Source: Undaria pinnatifida
Taxonomy: Eukaryota; Sar; Phaeophyceae; Laminariales; Alariaceae
Assembly (NCBI GenBank): GCA_012845835.1
Contig: JABAKD010000015.1
Location: 8,929,967 to 8,993,966, forward strand
Reading direction: 5' to 3'
Length of the DNA stretch: 64,000 bases
Part shown: in pieces, positions 31,201 through 40,865 of the stretch
How positions within the stretch are numbered: position 1 is the stretch's first letter
Layout of the letters: each line of letters opens with the position of its first letter
Program-made: the position numbers and the translations under genes
The notes under the pieces: model-generated
Seen by the model: only the letters and a program-made list of their open reading frames with translations
Told to the model about the DNA's origin: nothing
Database searches by the model: none

Positions 31201-32170
31201 ACTACGTCATGGATGGTCAGAAAATTATTAATGACGTGATATCAACTGCGTATAGGTGTTTATTACTCAGGCCGATTTTGATTGTGAGTGGGGCGTTTGG
31301 ACAGACTAGGCAGAAGGGGGGGGGGATCGGGGGACGGAGGGGCGGGGGGGGGAAGGGTCGGGGTTTGTTATGAAAAAGAGGTCAGTGGAGGGGGAGGGGA
31401 GGGGGGGGGGGGGGGGGGTCGGGGGGGGGGACATTTCAATATGTGCGCGGAAACTATAAATTATCAAAGGGGACAAACCTGACGATTGAAGCAATAAGAC
31501 ATTCCTTTATATCGTCTGGCTTGTAATGTTTACTATTCTAGAAGGTTTGATGTTAGATGCAGCATGCAACCCAGTGTTTAAGTGTAGTAAATAACGTGTT
31601 AAATCTTCATAATTTGTTGTTGTATGATACATCGATCGAAAGCTAGAATAATTTATACGGAGTAGAATATTTGTGGGTACCATTATTTTCTGACAGCGCT
31701 AATTATAAGAAAGAGATACGTATTGTCAAATGTAACAGGCGAGGTGATGTGGTCATGCACTGTTTGTCACCATCATACAGTTACCATTATTATCGACATC
31801 GCTAATTATACGCAAGAGATACGTATTGCCAAATACAGCATGCGAGGTGATGTATGTGGTCATGTGCTGTCTCCGTCATCGAGCATTAGAGGGAGGGATG
31901 CGAATCGTCAGTTTTAAAGGAACGCTTGGTATACATGTGCTCAATTACGTTACCTCATTAGTCATACTTGGTATACACGCGCTCAACCACGTTACCTCGT
32001 TAGTAAAACTTCGCTTGGCATAGGTGGGGAGGCGATCATGCAGACGGTATGTACGAAATACCTTACGTAATGGGTTGGTAAGGTTGTTTACCGCAATTTT
32101 AACACATCTGCCTGTGCTTCCTTTTCCAAATTATTTTTGTCTCAAATAAATGTACGATTTCACGCCTATA
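31201..32170 (+). repeat. Satellite locus tail, duplicated at 50230-51230
   Basis: A variant unit ('ctacgtcatggatggtcaga', 'ttggacagactaggc') and an R1 module ('tgtgcgcggaaactataaat', 'ggggacaaacctgacgattg') are followed by ~660 bp of otherwise unique sequence. That tail is repeated almost identically after the copy at 49.2 kb. Confidence 0.88.
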
Positions 32171-32820
32171 ATTATACCTTGTCGATGTCGGGCTCTGCGG
32201 TCGTCAATTTTAAGTCAGAGATACGTCCTACAAATACATCAGGCGGGGTGGGTATGTGATGTCATATATATGCGATGTCATCACTATTGATCGCGAGGGT
32301 GATTTTACTTCGTGAGGTAAATGGTACTGTGTTTCGTAGAGGTCGTCTCAGGAGGGTATGCGATGGGTCGGCAGTGTATCACGTCTGCTTGTGCTTCCTT
32401 TTCAAATTATTATTGTCTCAAATGTGCGATTTCACGTCCATGATTTTTACCGTGCCGCTGTGGGGCTCTGAGGTCGCCAATTCTAAGACAGAGATACATC
32501 TTACAAATACAGCAGTTGAGGTGGGAATGCAACGTCATATATAATGCGATGTCACTACTATTGAAGGCGAGGGTGACTTATGCTACTGCGTTTCGTAAAG
32601 GTTGTCTCACGTGGACATGCGATGTCACCACTATTGAACGCGAGGGTGACTTTACTTCGTTAGGCACATTCTACTGCGTTTGGAATAGTAGAGGTTGTCA
32701 GGCAATCATGTAAGCGGATGGAGGCACGAAATACCCTGCGTAATAGGTTGGTCGTGTGGTTTACCGCAGTGTTAACATCCCTGTCTGTACTTACTTTCCA
32801 CATTATTATAGACTATATAT
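31690..32820 (+). repeat. Decayed nested tandem repeats
   Basis: Two ~105-bp units begin near 31693 and 31798 ('cgctaattata.g.aagagat', 'gcgaggtgatgt', 'gtggtcatg'). Longer ~300-bp partners (32053-32385, 32390-32820) share 'acgaaatacc.t.cgtaat', 'caaattatt.ttgtctcaaa', 'acgcgagggtgactttac' and 'ctactgcgtttcgtaaaggt'. Part of this block is also in the 49.2-kb duplicate. Confidence 0.7.
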
Positions 32821-33495
32821 AGTGTACACTTATACGTCCTGTTTTCTCCCCACTGTCGTCGAAGATGTTGTAGTCCTGTAGATGTCGCGTCCATTTCTGG
32901 TGCTCTTGTTAGTGGTGTTCATGAAAACATGCCCTAACATGTAGTAGATGATCGCTCAGTGGTGTTCCTTTCCTTTACATCAAGCCAGGTAGTATATGCC
33001 AACGCAACCGCTTGCTTGAAAAATGACAAAGAGATTCCTCACACACCTGACACAGAGAAGACGCGGCCCGAAGATTGTTCAGTATACCGACGGTCAGGAA
33101 CAGGTTATCGAGCAGCGCACTTGATTTTTACTACCGCTCCTCACTCCACCTAAGACTCTACGGGCATGCGTTGGACCCAGTTCGCTGATGCCCAAAACCA
33201 ATTTCAAAGGAGGTGATGTGGTGGGCGAATGCTATAATGATTTGCGCTGCTTCGATTACCCTGCCTCTCGTTCTGTTTGCTCTTGCGTTCTTGATGAACC
33301 TGTCATTTGGCAACGAGGAGTTGTGACGCATTTTTAGGTTTGTGTGAAGACTTTATGTGGACTATGTGATGCTTCAGACTCGTAGGGACCTCAGTTTGGA
33401 ACCCAGGGTATATGGGTTCCACCTTTTGACTGGTGTTCGTATGCGGACGCATATATGGTTCTAGTGTATGTCGCGTGTCCGCGTGGTTTTTGTTT
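32821..33495. other. No recognisable feature
   Basis: No long frame, domain or shared repeat is seen. Confidence 0.45.
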
Positions 33496-33722
33496 CACGT
33501 ATGTTTTGGTTGATATTCTCGACTTGGTTATCGTATTGTTTCAAAGTGGTGCTTTCCGCGTTTTTGATGTTACACGTGGTATATGTTTTGGTTTATGTTC
33601 TAGACTTTGTTATCGTGTTGTTTCGGAGCGGTATTTTCGAATACGTTTTATCTTCACGTACTTTTTGTTTGATGTTCTAGAGTTCATTATTGTATTGTAT
33701 CAGAATCGTGTTTTCGAATATA
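33496..33722 (+). repeat. ~80-bp tandem repeat, three units
   Basis: Units near 33496, 33573 and 33655 share 'cacgta..ttttggttgat.t', 'tctagact..ttatcgt', 'ttgtttc' and 'tattttcgaata'. They create a hydrophobic open frame that I do not consider a protein. Confidence 0.75.
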
Positions 33723-33734
33723 TATTGGTGTACA

Positions 33735-34050
33735 GTGGTTGGGGGGGGGGGGGGGGGGAGGGGGGAAGGGGGGGAAAGGGGGTGGGGGGCTGGTGTATAT
33801 ATCTGCAAAACGTATTTTTGTACGCCAAGACAACTGCTTCGGGGGGCCTAAGACGGAGTTTTATTGTATATATCTGCTATATACCGCAGGCATTTCAGTC
33901 ACACAACCATGTACCAATTGCCATACCACGTATACATACCGTGATGTACGATATATATATATATATATTTTTTTTTTTACATACCGTGAGATGAGTTTCG
34001 ACAAAAAAATATGGATCTCACCGCTGGAGTGTATTTTCATTTTTTATAAT
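33735..34050 (-). repeat. G tract, (AT)n and a reverse R1 head
   Basis: A G run (33738-33790) is followed by unassigned sequence, (AT)n at 33952-33968 and a reverse R1 head at 33985-34050 ('gatgagtttcgacaaaa', 'gatctcaccgctggagtgta'). Confidence 0.65.
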
Positions 34051-34393
34051 AAGCACATAGATGAATCGTACCTTCCTGTAGTGTGATACGCCTGGTATAC
34101 TTTGAACTATACAGCAGTATATACCAGGTAGAAGATACAATAGCTGTCGCTTAAACGAGCGACAGCTGATAGATGTAACTGTCGTCAGACGTGCGCGTCC
34201 ACGGACCATTGGGTCGTGTGATTGCGAGGGGCACCACAGGTGGAATAGAGCCGATGTGACGTTTGTTATATTGCAATTGATGTGGTCATTAGCTGGCCGC
34301 GACGGCGTTCAAGACGCCCATGCCTGTGTACCTACCCCGCGTGCTTTGTGCTATTTTGTCCACAAGCCTAACTTTTTCCCGCGCATCCTAGCC

Positions 34394-34935
34394 TTAATGG
34401 TGTCGGAGTTTCCAAGCTTGCCTACACTGTCGAAACTTATTGGCTCTACCATGAATAAGGTCCGCTAGTCTTTTAGCCCTACTGAGACAGACGAAAGTAA
34501 GCCCCGTGCCGGCCTCCTTCGGCCCCAAGTCTATGACGGCCTTCTCTAACGTCTGCCCCCGTGATTTGTGCATAGTGATGGCCCAGCAGAGCCTCAACAG
34601 CAGTTGCGTCCTGACCTGCGTTCCCCCGTCCTGCCAAGTAGTGTCTCCGGGAGAAATCGGCACACACCCTCAATATATCTTCTGAGACGACCATTCCTCC
34701 CCTGAGTACCCTCTGAACTTGACGACAACGTAAAGGGGGACGTTCGGCGGGGCCGCGTCTTCTGCAAACACCAACTCGACGACATGGCCTCGAATGCCGT
34801 TCACGAGTCCAACTTGTTGGTACAGGTTGTTCGTGAGCATGACATTATTTCCCTTAGCTAGGTGGAGGTCCCTCTGAAGCGCCTCCGCCGTGTCTGCTGT
34901 CGCCCTTCTGTCGTTGGCGCACGGACCGAGTGTGG
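34394..34935 (-). pseudogene. PIF1/Helitron-type helicase, C-terminal fragment
   Basis: PIF1-family helicases unwind DNA; a PIF1-like domain is part of the Helitron Rep-Hel protein. On the minus strand the fragment reads LHLAKGNNVMLTNNLYQQVG then LVNGIRGHVVELVF. After one in-frame stop comes RTQLLLRLCWAITMHKSRGQ followed by TLEKAVIDLGPKEAGTGLTF and VCLSRAKRLADL. These are the family's end motifs (HKS.GQTL and motif VI SR..R). The N-terminal Walker motifs and Rep domain are absent. No Helitron ends were recognised, so host PIF1 versus Helitron is undecided, with Helitron more likely in this context. Confidence 0.85.
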
Positions 34936-35064
34936 ATCAATCGCCCGCAACGGACGTCTCTCCATGATGACCTACTCTCACCACGAGACAGCAGTAGATA
35001 CACTAAGCGGACACACACCTAGCGGGCACACACTCTCCATGCCCGGTCTTCGCTGGCCACTACT

Positions 35065-35320
35065 GTCGCCTGCTGCGCCCGTTGTCTGTGTGCTGCCCGC
35101 TGTGTGAGCGCTGTGTGCCGGCTGTGTGAGCGGTGTGTTCTGCTGTTTTTGCCCGTGTGGTCTGCTGTGTGTGTTTGTCGCCCGCTGCGCCCGTTGTCTG
35201 TGTGCTTCCCGCTGTGTGAGCGCTGTGTGCCGGCTGTGTGAGCAGTGTGTGCCGACTGCGTGAGCGGTGTGTGCTGCTGTTTTTGCCCGTGTGGTCTGCT
35301 GTGTGTGTCTTGTTGCTCCG
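35065..35320. repeat. GTGTG-rich tandem repeat, two units
   Basis: Units at about 35065-35170 and 35171-35310 share 'tgctgcgcccgttgtctgtg', 'cgctgtgtgagcgctgtgtg' and 'gctgtttttgcccgtgtggt'. The second has an extra ~24-bp internal copy of 'gtgtgccg.ctg.gtgagc'. Confidence 0.85.
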
Positions 35321-35477
35321 TGATGGTCTGCCTCCACCTGCAGTCTAAAATCAAATGATCCCACACTAAAATCAAGTTTCGAAGACACGCACGCAAACTT
35401 TTTTTTTTCGTGGGAGCCTATACTGCGAGGCCCAGGCGTAGATTAGAAACTCGCCTCGCTCGGAAAATAAAAAAAAT

Positions 35478-36210
35478 TAATTACACTGCTGTGAGATCGA
35501 ATATTATGTCGAACTCATCTTTGCAAGCTGTGTGCGATACTCCGATCGCGCGTATTACGGGTTGTGTTTCCTCATTAAGAAAATAAGTCGGCGACCACCC
35601 TTACAACTACAGTGTAGCAATCAGGGTCAACCAGGGTGGTGTTAGGCAGTCTGTGCGCGAAAAATATAAAACCCGTTTCTGAGGGGGACAAAATCTGACA
35701 GCTGCGGAAGGAAAAGCATCAGTTTATCAATTGAATCCTGTGAGTCGAATAACCGGCGAGAGGAGGGCGGAGTTTTGAAGGACGTGGGGGCCTGATTTTG
35801 ATCAAACGGGGGCGGGAGCGCGGGGGGGGGACGGGTAGGGCAGTTTGTGCGTGGAAACTATAAATCATTCTAGTGGGGGAGGGGGGGGGGATGTGGCGGG
35901 GGCGGGTGGGGGGAGGTGGAGGGCTTTAGGTCGCATAGATGTAGGGGTTTGCTATACGCGTGGTGCTAGGTCTAAGCGATACTGCGGGTTATGGGGAACG
36001 AGGGTGTGTTGGGGGCGGGGGGGCGGGAAAATTGCAGCAGCGGCATGGACGGCTCTAAGACGATAATGATGCGATATACAGGGCGTGGAAGTGTTTGTTA
36101 CTCTCTGGCGGAATTCGATTTTATTATTACGTGGGGCGTTTGAGCAAGAGAGAGCGAGGGGAGAAAAAAAGGGGGGGGGCGGGGGAGATGGGGTTTCAAG
36201 GGTTTAGGTC
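35478..36210 (+). repeat. R1 composite with one satellite-type unit
   Basis: R1 (35478-35710) is followed by a 'gtaagtcgaataaccgg' module, G tracts and one diverged satellite unit (35935-36170: 'acgcgtggtgctaggtctaa', 'ggcatggacggctctaagac', 'gtggggcgtttgagcaag'). Confidence 0.8.
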
Positions 36211-36224
36211 ACATATTCCCCCCT

Positions 36225-36610
36225 CACCGGTTATTCAACTTACAGGATTCACTTGATAAACGGATACATTTCCCTCCACAGCTGTCAGATTTTGTCCCCC
36301 TCAAAAACGGGTTTTATAGCTTCCGCGCACAGACTGACTAACATAACCCTGTTGACCCTGGTAGCTACACTGTAGTTGTATAGGGAGTCGCCGACGACCT
36401 ATACCCTTAATGAGGACACACAACTCGTAATACGCGCGATCGGAGTATCACACACAGCTTGCAAAGATGAGTTTCGACGAAATCTTCGATCTCACAGCTG
36501 GAGTGTCTTTGCTATTTTTATAATATTAAAATACACTCCAGCCATGAGATCAAGGATTTTGTCGACGATGATCTTCGGAACATTTGTGTGATCCTCCGAT
36601 CGCGCGTATT
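36225..36610. repeat. Inverted R1 pair (head-to-head)
   Basis: A full reverse R1 (36225-36525) meets a truncated forward head (36528-36610, 'aaaatacactccagccatga'). It has the same arrangement as 15838-16260 but with a short right arm. Confidence 0.8.
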
Positions 36611-36950
36611 AAAAATTTATTTTGTAGGGGCTTGCTATGGGCACGGTGCTGGGTCTAGGCGATCGTGCGCGGTGTGGGGGAGAAGGAGGCGTTGGAATAG
36701 GGGAGGGGGGATGAATGAAAGCTACGTTATGGATGGCTAGAGAGATTTGCTTAGAAGTGTTTATTACCCTGGCCGATTTCCATTGTAAGTGGGGCGTTTG
36801 AACGAACTGGGCGGGGAACAAAAAGGAGGAGGGGGGGGGGGGCGGAGATGAGCTGGAGCTACGGCATGGATGGCTAGAGGGATAATGAGATACCAGTTAT
36901 TATCGTTACGATAGTTGGAGTGTTTTCAAGAAGCTGCACAGCCGTAGATA
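36611..36950 (+). repeat. Satellite-type unit, diverged
   Basis: It carries 'ggtgctgggtctaggcgatc', 'aggcgttggaatagggg', 'atggatggctagag', 'tttattaccctggccgattt' and 'gtggggcgtttgaacgaact', followed by a shorter second partial unit. Confidence 0.7.
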
Positions 36951-37271
36951 TGTAAGAATGTCGGAACTGTCTGGAGTTAGGCGGGACGGAAAATAAGTAT
37001 TCGAGAACCGGGTAGTAAGGAGGAGGGGGTTCCAGGGGAAAGAATTATGGAAACATAGGAGAGTCTCAGCAGCATTATAAAGTTTATTTAGCATAGTACA
37101 GCAGCAGCACAGCGGCAGCTAGTATCGGACTCGACGACCGGTAGAGGTAAACGGAAGAAGTGCCAACGCGGCAGAGACAGAAGCAGCAGTAGTAGCACCA
37201 TGGTGGAAATCGACGGGATGGGCATAAGGGGTAGAGTGGCCGCAAGGAAGGGGGGACACCAATCGCAATCT
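36951..37271 (+). repeat. Split direct repeat A1
   Basis: It is homologous to 44786-45086. Marks include 'atgtcggaac.gtct', 'gagaaccgggtagtaagg', 'acagcagcagcacagc', 'agcagtagtagcaccatggt' and 'caccaat.gcaatct', where the likeness ends. Over 'ccatggt' both copies keep a STMV.IDGM.IR.R.AAR peptide frame, which suggests that part of A is or was coding. Confidence 0.75.
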
Positions 37272-37677
37272 ACATTCTGAGCAGGAAAGTGCGACATATT
37301 ATTTATGCAGCTTCAATGGTAACAGCAGCAGCAACACAGGAGCGTCAGCAGAGTAGACGGGGAAGTCGTACGACAGGAGCATAGGAGAACAGGGATACAA
37401 CACGTACAACAGTAGTAGTGTCATTGATCACAAGCTACTGAGGAACAGCACACATTGTGGTGAGAGCGTGTTGTAGCAACATGGGCTGTGAAAGGGTAAG
37501 GAAGAAATAAAAGGTAGGAAGTTGTACAAGCGTTGTTGTTTAGAGATGTCGAGCGAGCACGTTAACGCAGGGGTTCACGAGTAAAGACATGTTTGCGACG
37601 CCATGACGCATGCCGAGAACAAACAGTTAGGCGAGTCCCAAGTGTATGGGTAGCACAGCGATCTGTTCCCTTAAGCT
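37272..37677. other. No recognisable feature
   Basis: CAG/GTA-rich sequence without a long frame, between A1 and the first open frame of the candidate retroelement. Confidence 0.4.
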
Positions 37678-38076
37678 ATGCACCACATCAAGAGCCACGA
37701 GAGAAAACCCGAAGACGTAGAAGGGATCCCAAATTTTGATTCAGGGGGAGTTAATATGAGACAGAGTCCGAGGGGATACCCGGGGCAAATTGATATTTAT
37801 CCACAGGCTTGTATGTTGGATTGGCTGCTATTAATAGCTAGTCTAGGCCTGTCAATTATTTCGTACAGTTCACTACTTAATATACTATGGTATGTCATAC
37901 CAGTAGCGTGCGGAGGGGTTGCCCTGAACGACATTGAGGGGCGGCAGGTCCTATACTGGCCTGGAGTTGGAACAATAACGTGTTTAGACAAATCCTTCAA
38001 AAAATACCGAGATCAAGCGAAAGCGGAAACATTGAACGCATCTAGGGTGAAAAATACCACGGAAAACAAATATTGA
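37678..38076 (+). CDS. Unassigned 132-codon frame with a hydrophobic segment
   Basis: It starts at an ATG (MHHIKSHERKPEDVEGIPNF) and has a hydrophobic stretch of about 35 residues (around MLDWLLLIASLGLSIISYSS) followed by VIPVACGGVALNDIEG and a Lys-rich end. One membrane segment is plausible. A TAA-type MITE lies 8 bp after the stop. The sequence beyond the MITE (38875-39058) has another open stretch with GVVFNIYRSSDAVTFSVTGD. It could be a relic of the element's first ORF or unrelated; no family is recognised. Confidence 0.35.
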   Translation: MHHIKSHERKPEDVEGIPNFDSGGVNMRQSPRGYPGQIDIYPQACMLDWLLLIASLGLSIISYSSLLNILWYVIPVACGGVALNDIEGRQVLYWPGVGTITCLDKSFKKYRDQAKAETLNASRVKNTTENKY

Positions 38077-38083
38077 AAGGTAA

Positions 38084-38871
38084 GGCCATTTCTCATACAG
38101 TCGGATTTGTCAGTGGAAAACGGCCCTTTGCGACTGAAGCCCAAATCGGGCTTTCTGACGCAGTCGAAAAAAGGCTTTTCTTACTCAACTTTTTTCGGCC
38201 GAGTTTGCCGACCGGAGCATCCAGTCGGAAAGCTCGACTTTTTTTAATGGATCCTCCAGTCGAAAATCTCAGTCAAAAACGTTTTGTATCTGTTTTTTTT
38301 ACCCACCGCATCGCTCATCCCGCCACAAAACTCACCCACACGCCTACACACCCATACCAGGTACCACATAGCAGTATCATACAACAGCGCCGACGCTGCC
38401 TTGGCTATGACGGCTGTTGCTTTTCGCCGCAAGTCAGCGTGGCGCACTCCTAGCTCCGCTCGCCAGCAGCGTGTATCACACGACAGCAGTAGCGCGCGTT
38501 ATCAAAGCCATTTTGCCAACAACGGCTACGCCTGCTGTAGCTTTGGCGGCTCTCGGCTGAGTGCAACGCCACGAACGTAGCTTTGGCGGCTTTTGGCTAA
38601 GCTCAACGCCACCAACCCGCTTGGACGAAGGTTCGTCGCGCGTGAAGCACGCGTTGCTCGCGAAGAACGTGCGAAGCACAGAGCTGCCAACCGATTTTCG
38701 ACCGCCATACAGCAGTACTCCCTCACACCTACGGCCTCTAGGAGAAGCACAAAAATAGAAAATTGACTCGACTGACGATAAAAAGAAGGGCCAGAAGAAT
38801 CCAGTCGAAAACACGTCCAGTCAAAAACGGCCCTTTTCGACTGGCGGAATCCGACTGTATAAGAAATGGCC
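38084..38871. mobile_element. 788-bp MITE with TAA target duplication
   Basis: The left end GGCCATTTCTCATACAGTCG and the inverted right end GGCCATTTCTTATACAGTCG are flanked by TAA on both sides (38081-38083, 38872-38874). Subterminal 'cagtcgaaaa' motifs occur in both orientations. A 3-bp TWA duplication and GG-starting ends suggest a PIF/Harbinger-derived element. It has no coding capacity. A second copy starts at 63818. Confidence 0.88.
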
Positions 38872-38874
38872 TAA

Positions 38875-39058
38875 TCGTGTAACATGGAAAGGCCGGGGAG
38901 TTGTATTTAATATTTATCGCAGCAGCGACGCGGTGACATTTAGCGTCACTGGGGATGAGTTCCACGATATAACCACAGACAATCGCTACGAGTACAAGCC
39001 ACTAACGGCACTACAGCCTCAGCATAGTACTGTTAACATTATGGTCTTGCAGTGTTAA
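38875..39058 (+). other. Open stretch downstream of the MITE
   Basis: About 60 codons are open (VTWKGRGVVFNIYRSSDAVT, then FHDITTDNRYEYKPLTAL) to a stop at 39055. The frame is not the one used upstream of the MITE, so continuity with 37678-38076 would need a shift. Confidence 0.3.
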
Positions 39059-39061
39059 GAC

Positions 39062-39150
39062 TACTATACTACTTCTGCTATTTCTACTACTACGACTACT
39101 TTACTACTACCAGTACTACTAGTACTACTACTGCTGATGCTGCTATAGAC
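39062..39150. repeat. (ACT)n-like imperfect microsatellite
   Basis: 'ctactactac', 'agtactactagtactactac' and similar triplet runs. Confidence 0.8.
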
Positions 39151-39459
39151 TATACTACTTATACTCGGAGAATACGATACCACTTGAAACACTATTACAA
39201 CTAATAATAGTGGTGTTGTGTAAAGTGCGACTGCTACGGCACGGATGAGGCAGGTGGCGACGGACGAGAGAGGGTCGCTGGGTGGGGGGCGGTGTTGTTG
39301 TTGTAAAAGGGAGCGCGTGGTGGGGACGGAGTCACGGGGAATAAACAAGCAAACACACAGACAAACAAGAGAGGGGGCGACTTAAGGAGGTTTGGTGGGA
39401 ACGGTAGGTGGGAGCATAACGCGGGAAATAGGGAGTCTGGCCAACTACAAAACCTAGAT

Positions 39460-40865
39460 GTGGTAAATGGGGGCAGAGGGGGTGAGGTGGGATGGAGGGG
39501 GGTCTAACAGACCGTTGAACTCAGTTAAGAAAGGAGGGGGGAAAGAAGGGAAAGACGTCGGCGCGAAAAAAAAAAAAAAAAAAAAAGAGAAGACAGGGCA
39601 CGTGGGAGAGGGGAATTCGTCAACCGGGCCGCGCATAGGGAGGCCGGTAGAGAGCGCTCGAGAGAGGTAGAAGGGTACGGAAAGGGTCAACAAAGGGATC
39701 GAGCCGGGAAGTGCGCGGTGGGACCGTGCACGGAACGCGGGGGGGGAAAGCATGGCGGCGCCGTGCGCTGAGTGCGTAGTACGGGGGGTGCGCACTCTGA
39801 CGGAGAGAGAAGGGTGCTGTAATGGGGCTGCACATGGAACGAGCAGGAAATGCACGGCGGGGCCGTGCACGGAAAGACGTGGGCAAGTGCGTGCGGGGCC
39901 GCGCATGCGGATCGCTGTACGTGGAGCTTGCATTCGGAGGGAGGGGAACATCTGCGGCGACGGGACTAAAGTTGAAAAGAGTGGTAGCGTCGGCGGCGGG
40001 GTCGTGACCTGGACGGGGGAGGCAAGTGCTTATAGGGGGGAGCGAGAAGGAAGGGAAACACGCCAAAAGGATTCGCGAACGGGGGGGCGGGGACAAAGTG
40101 TACGGGCAAAGGGCCGCACATGACCAGGAAGGGGAAGTGAGTGATAACAGCGCCTAAGGGGTGCGGGCGAAAAAGATCGACGGGGAAGGGAATAGCAGGA
40201 GAGCGGAATGGTGGGGAGATGAAGGATATGAGAGGCAGCAGGGGATAGTGCTTATTTCATAACGGCAAGATATGCCCTTACATAGAGAGGGTGGGGGGGA
40301 TTGCAAGTTCGAACACGGGGGCAAGAAGGGAGGAAACTCTTGCGGGGGGGAGAGGGAAGGGGGATATACGCGAGCAGCTCCGGGGGGGGATAGGGGGAAG
40401 GAGAAGAACACGAATGACGAATGAGGTCACGAGCCTTGCCGGAGCGCAGGGCCAGCCACGGAAAAGCGGGGACCGGTGGACGAGTGCATGCACAACGAGG
40501 GCCACGGTGCGGGCGGGAAAGGCTTGGAGTTCAACGTCAGAAGAGGGCCGACACCACGGTCGGTCAAATCGATCGATTCAAAAACAAAGAAATTAAAAAT
40601 AAACGGGGCTCGACGGGGGCGCTTGGTAAGGGAAAAGGACCAGGAAGGAACAGGAACAAAGGGGGGGGATAGGGAAGGAAAAGGAAGAGGCAATAGGTTA
40701 AGAAGACGATAATGGAACACGCGGGAAAAACCTCGCGAGCGGAGGGGGGAAGGGGGATACGGAAAAATAGCCGTACAGGACCAGGAAGGAGAATCTAGGG
40801 GCATTAGGGCGAAAAGGCTGCCAAAAAATAAGAATATATATATATATATATAATATAATATATAT
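39460..40865 (+). repeat. Purine-rich region with degenerate GGGGCCGTGCACG motifs
   Basis: The plus strand is strongly G/A-rich, with an A run at 39568-39585. Motifs such as 'ggaccgtgcacggaacgcgg' and 'ggggccgtgcacggaaagac' (39600-39920) resemble the 'ggggccgtacacgatcagg' core of the array that follows, so the array probably once began here. (AT)n lies at 40834-40862. Long frames here are by-products of base bias. Confidence 0.5.
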
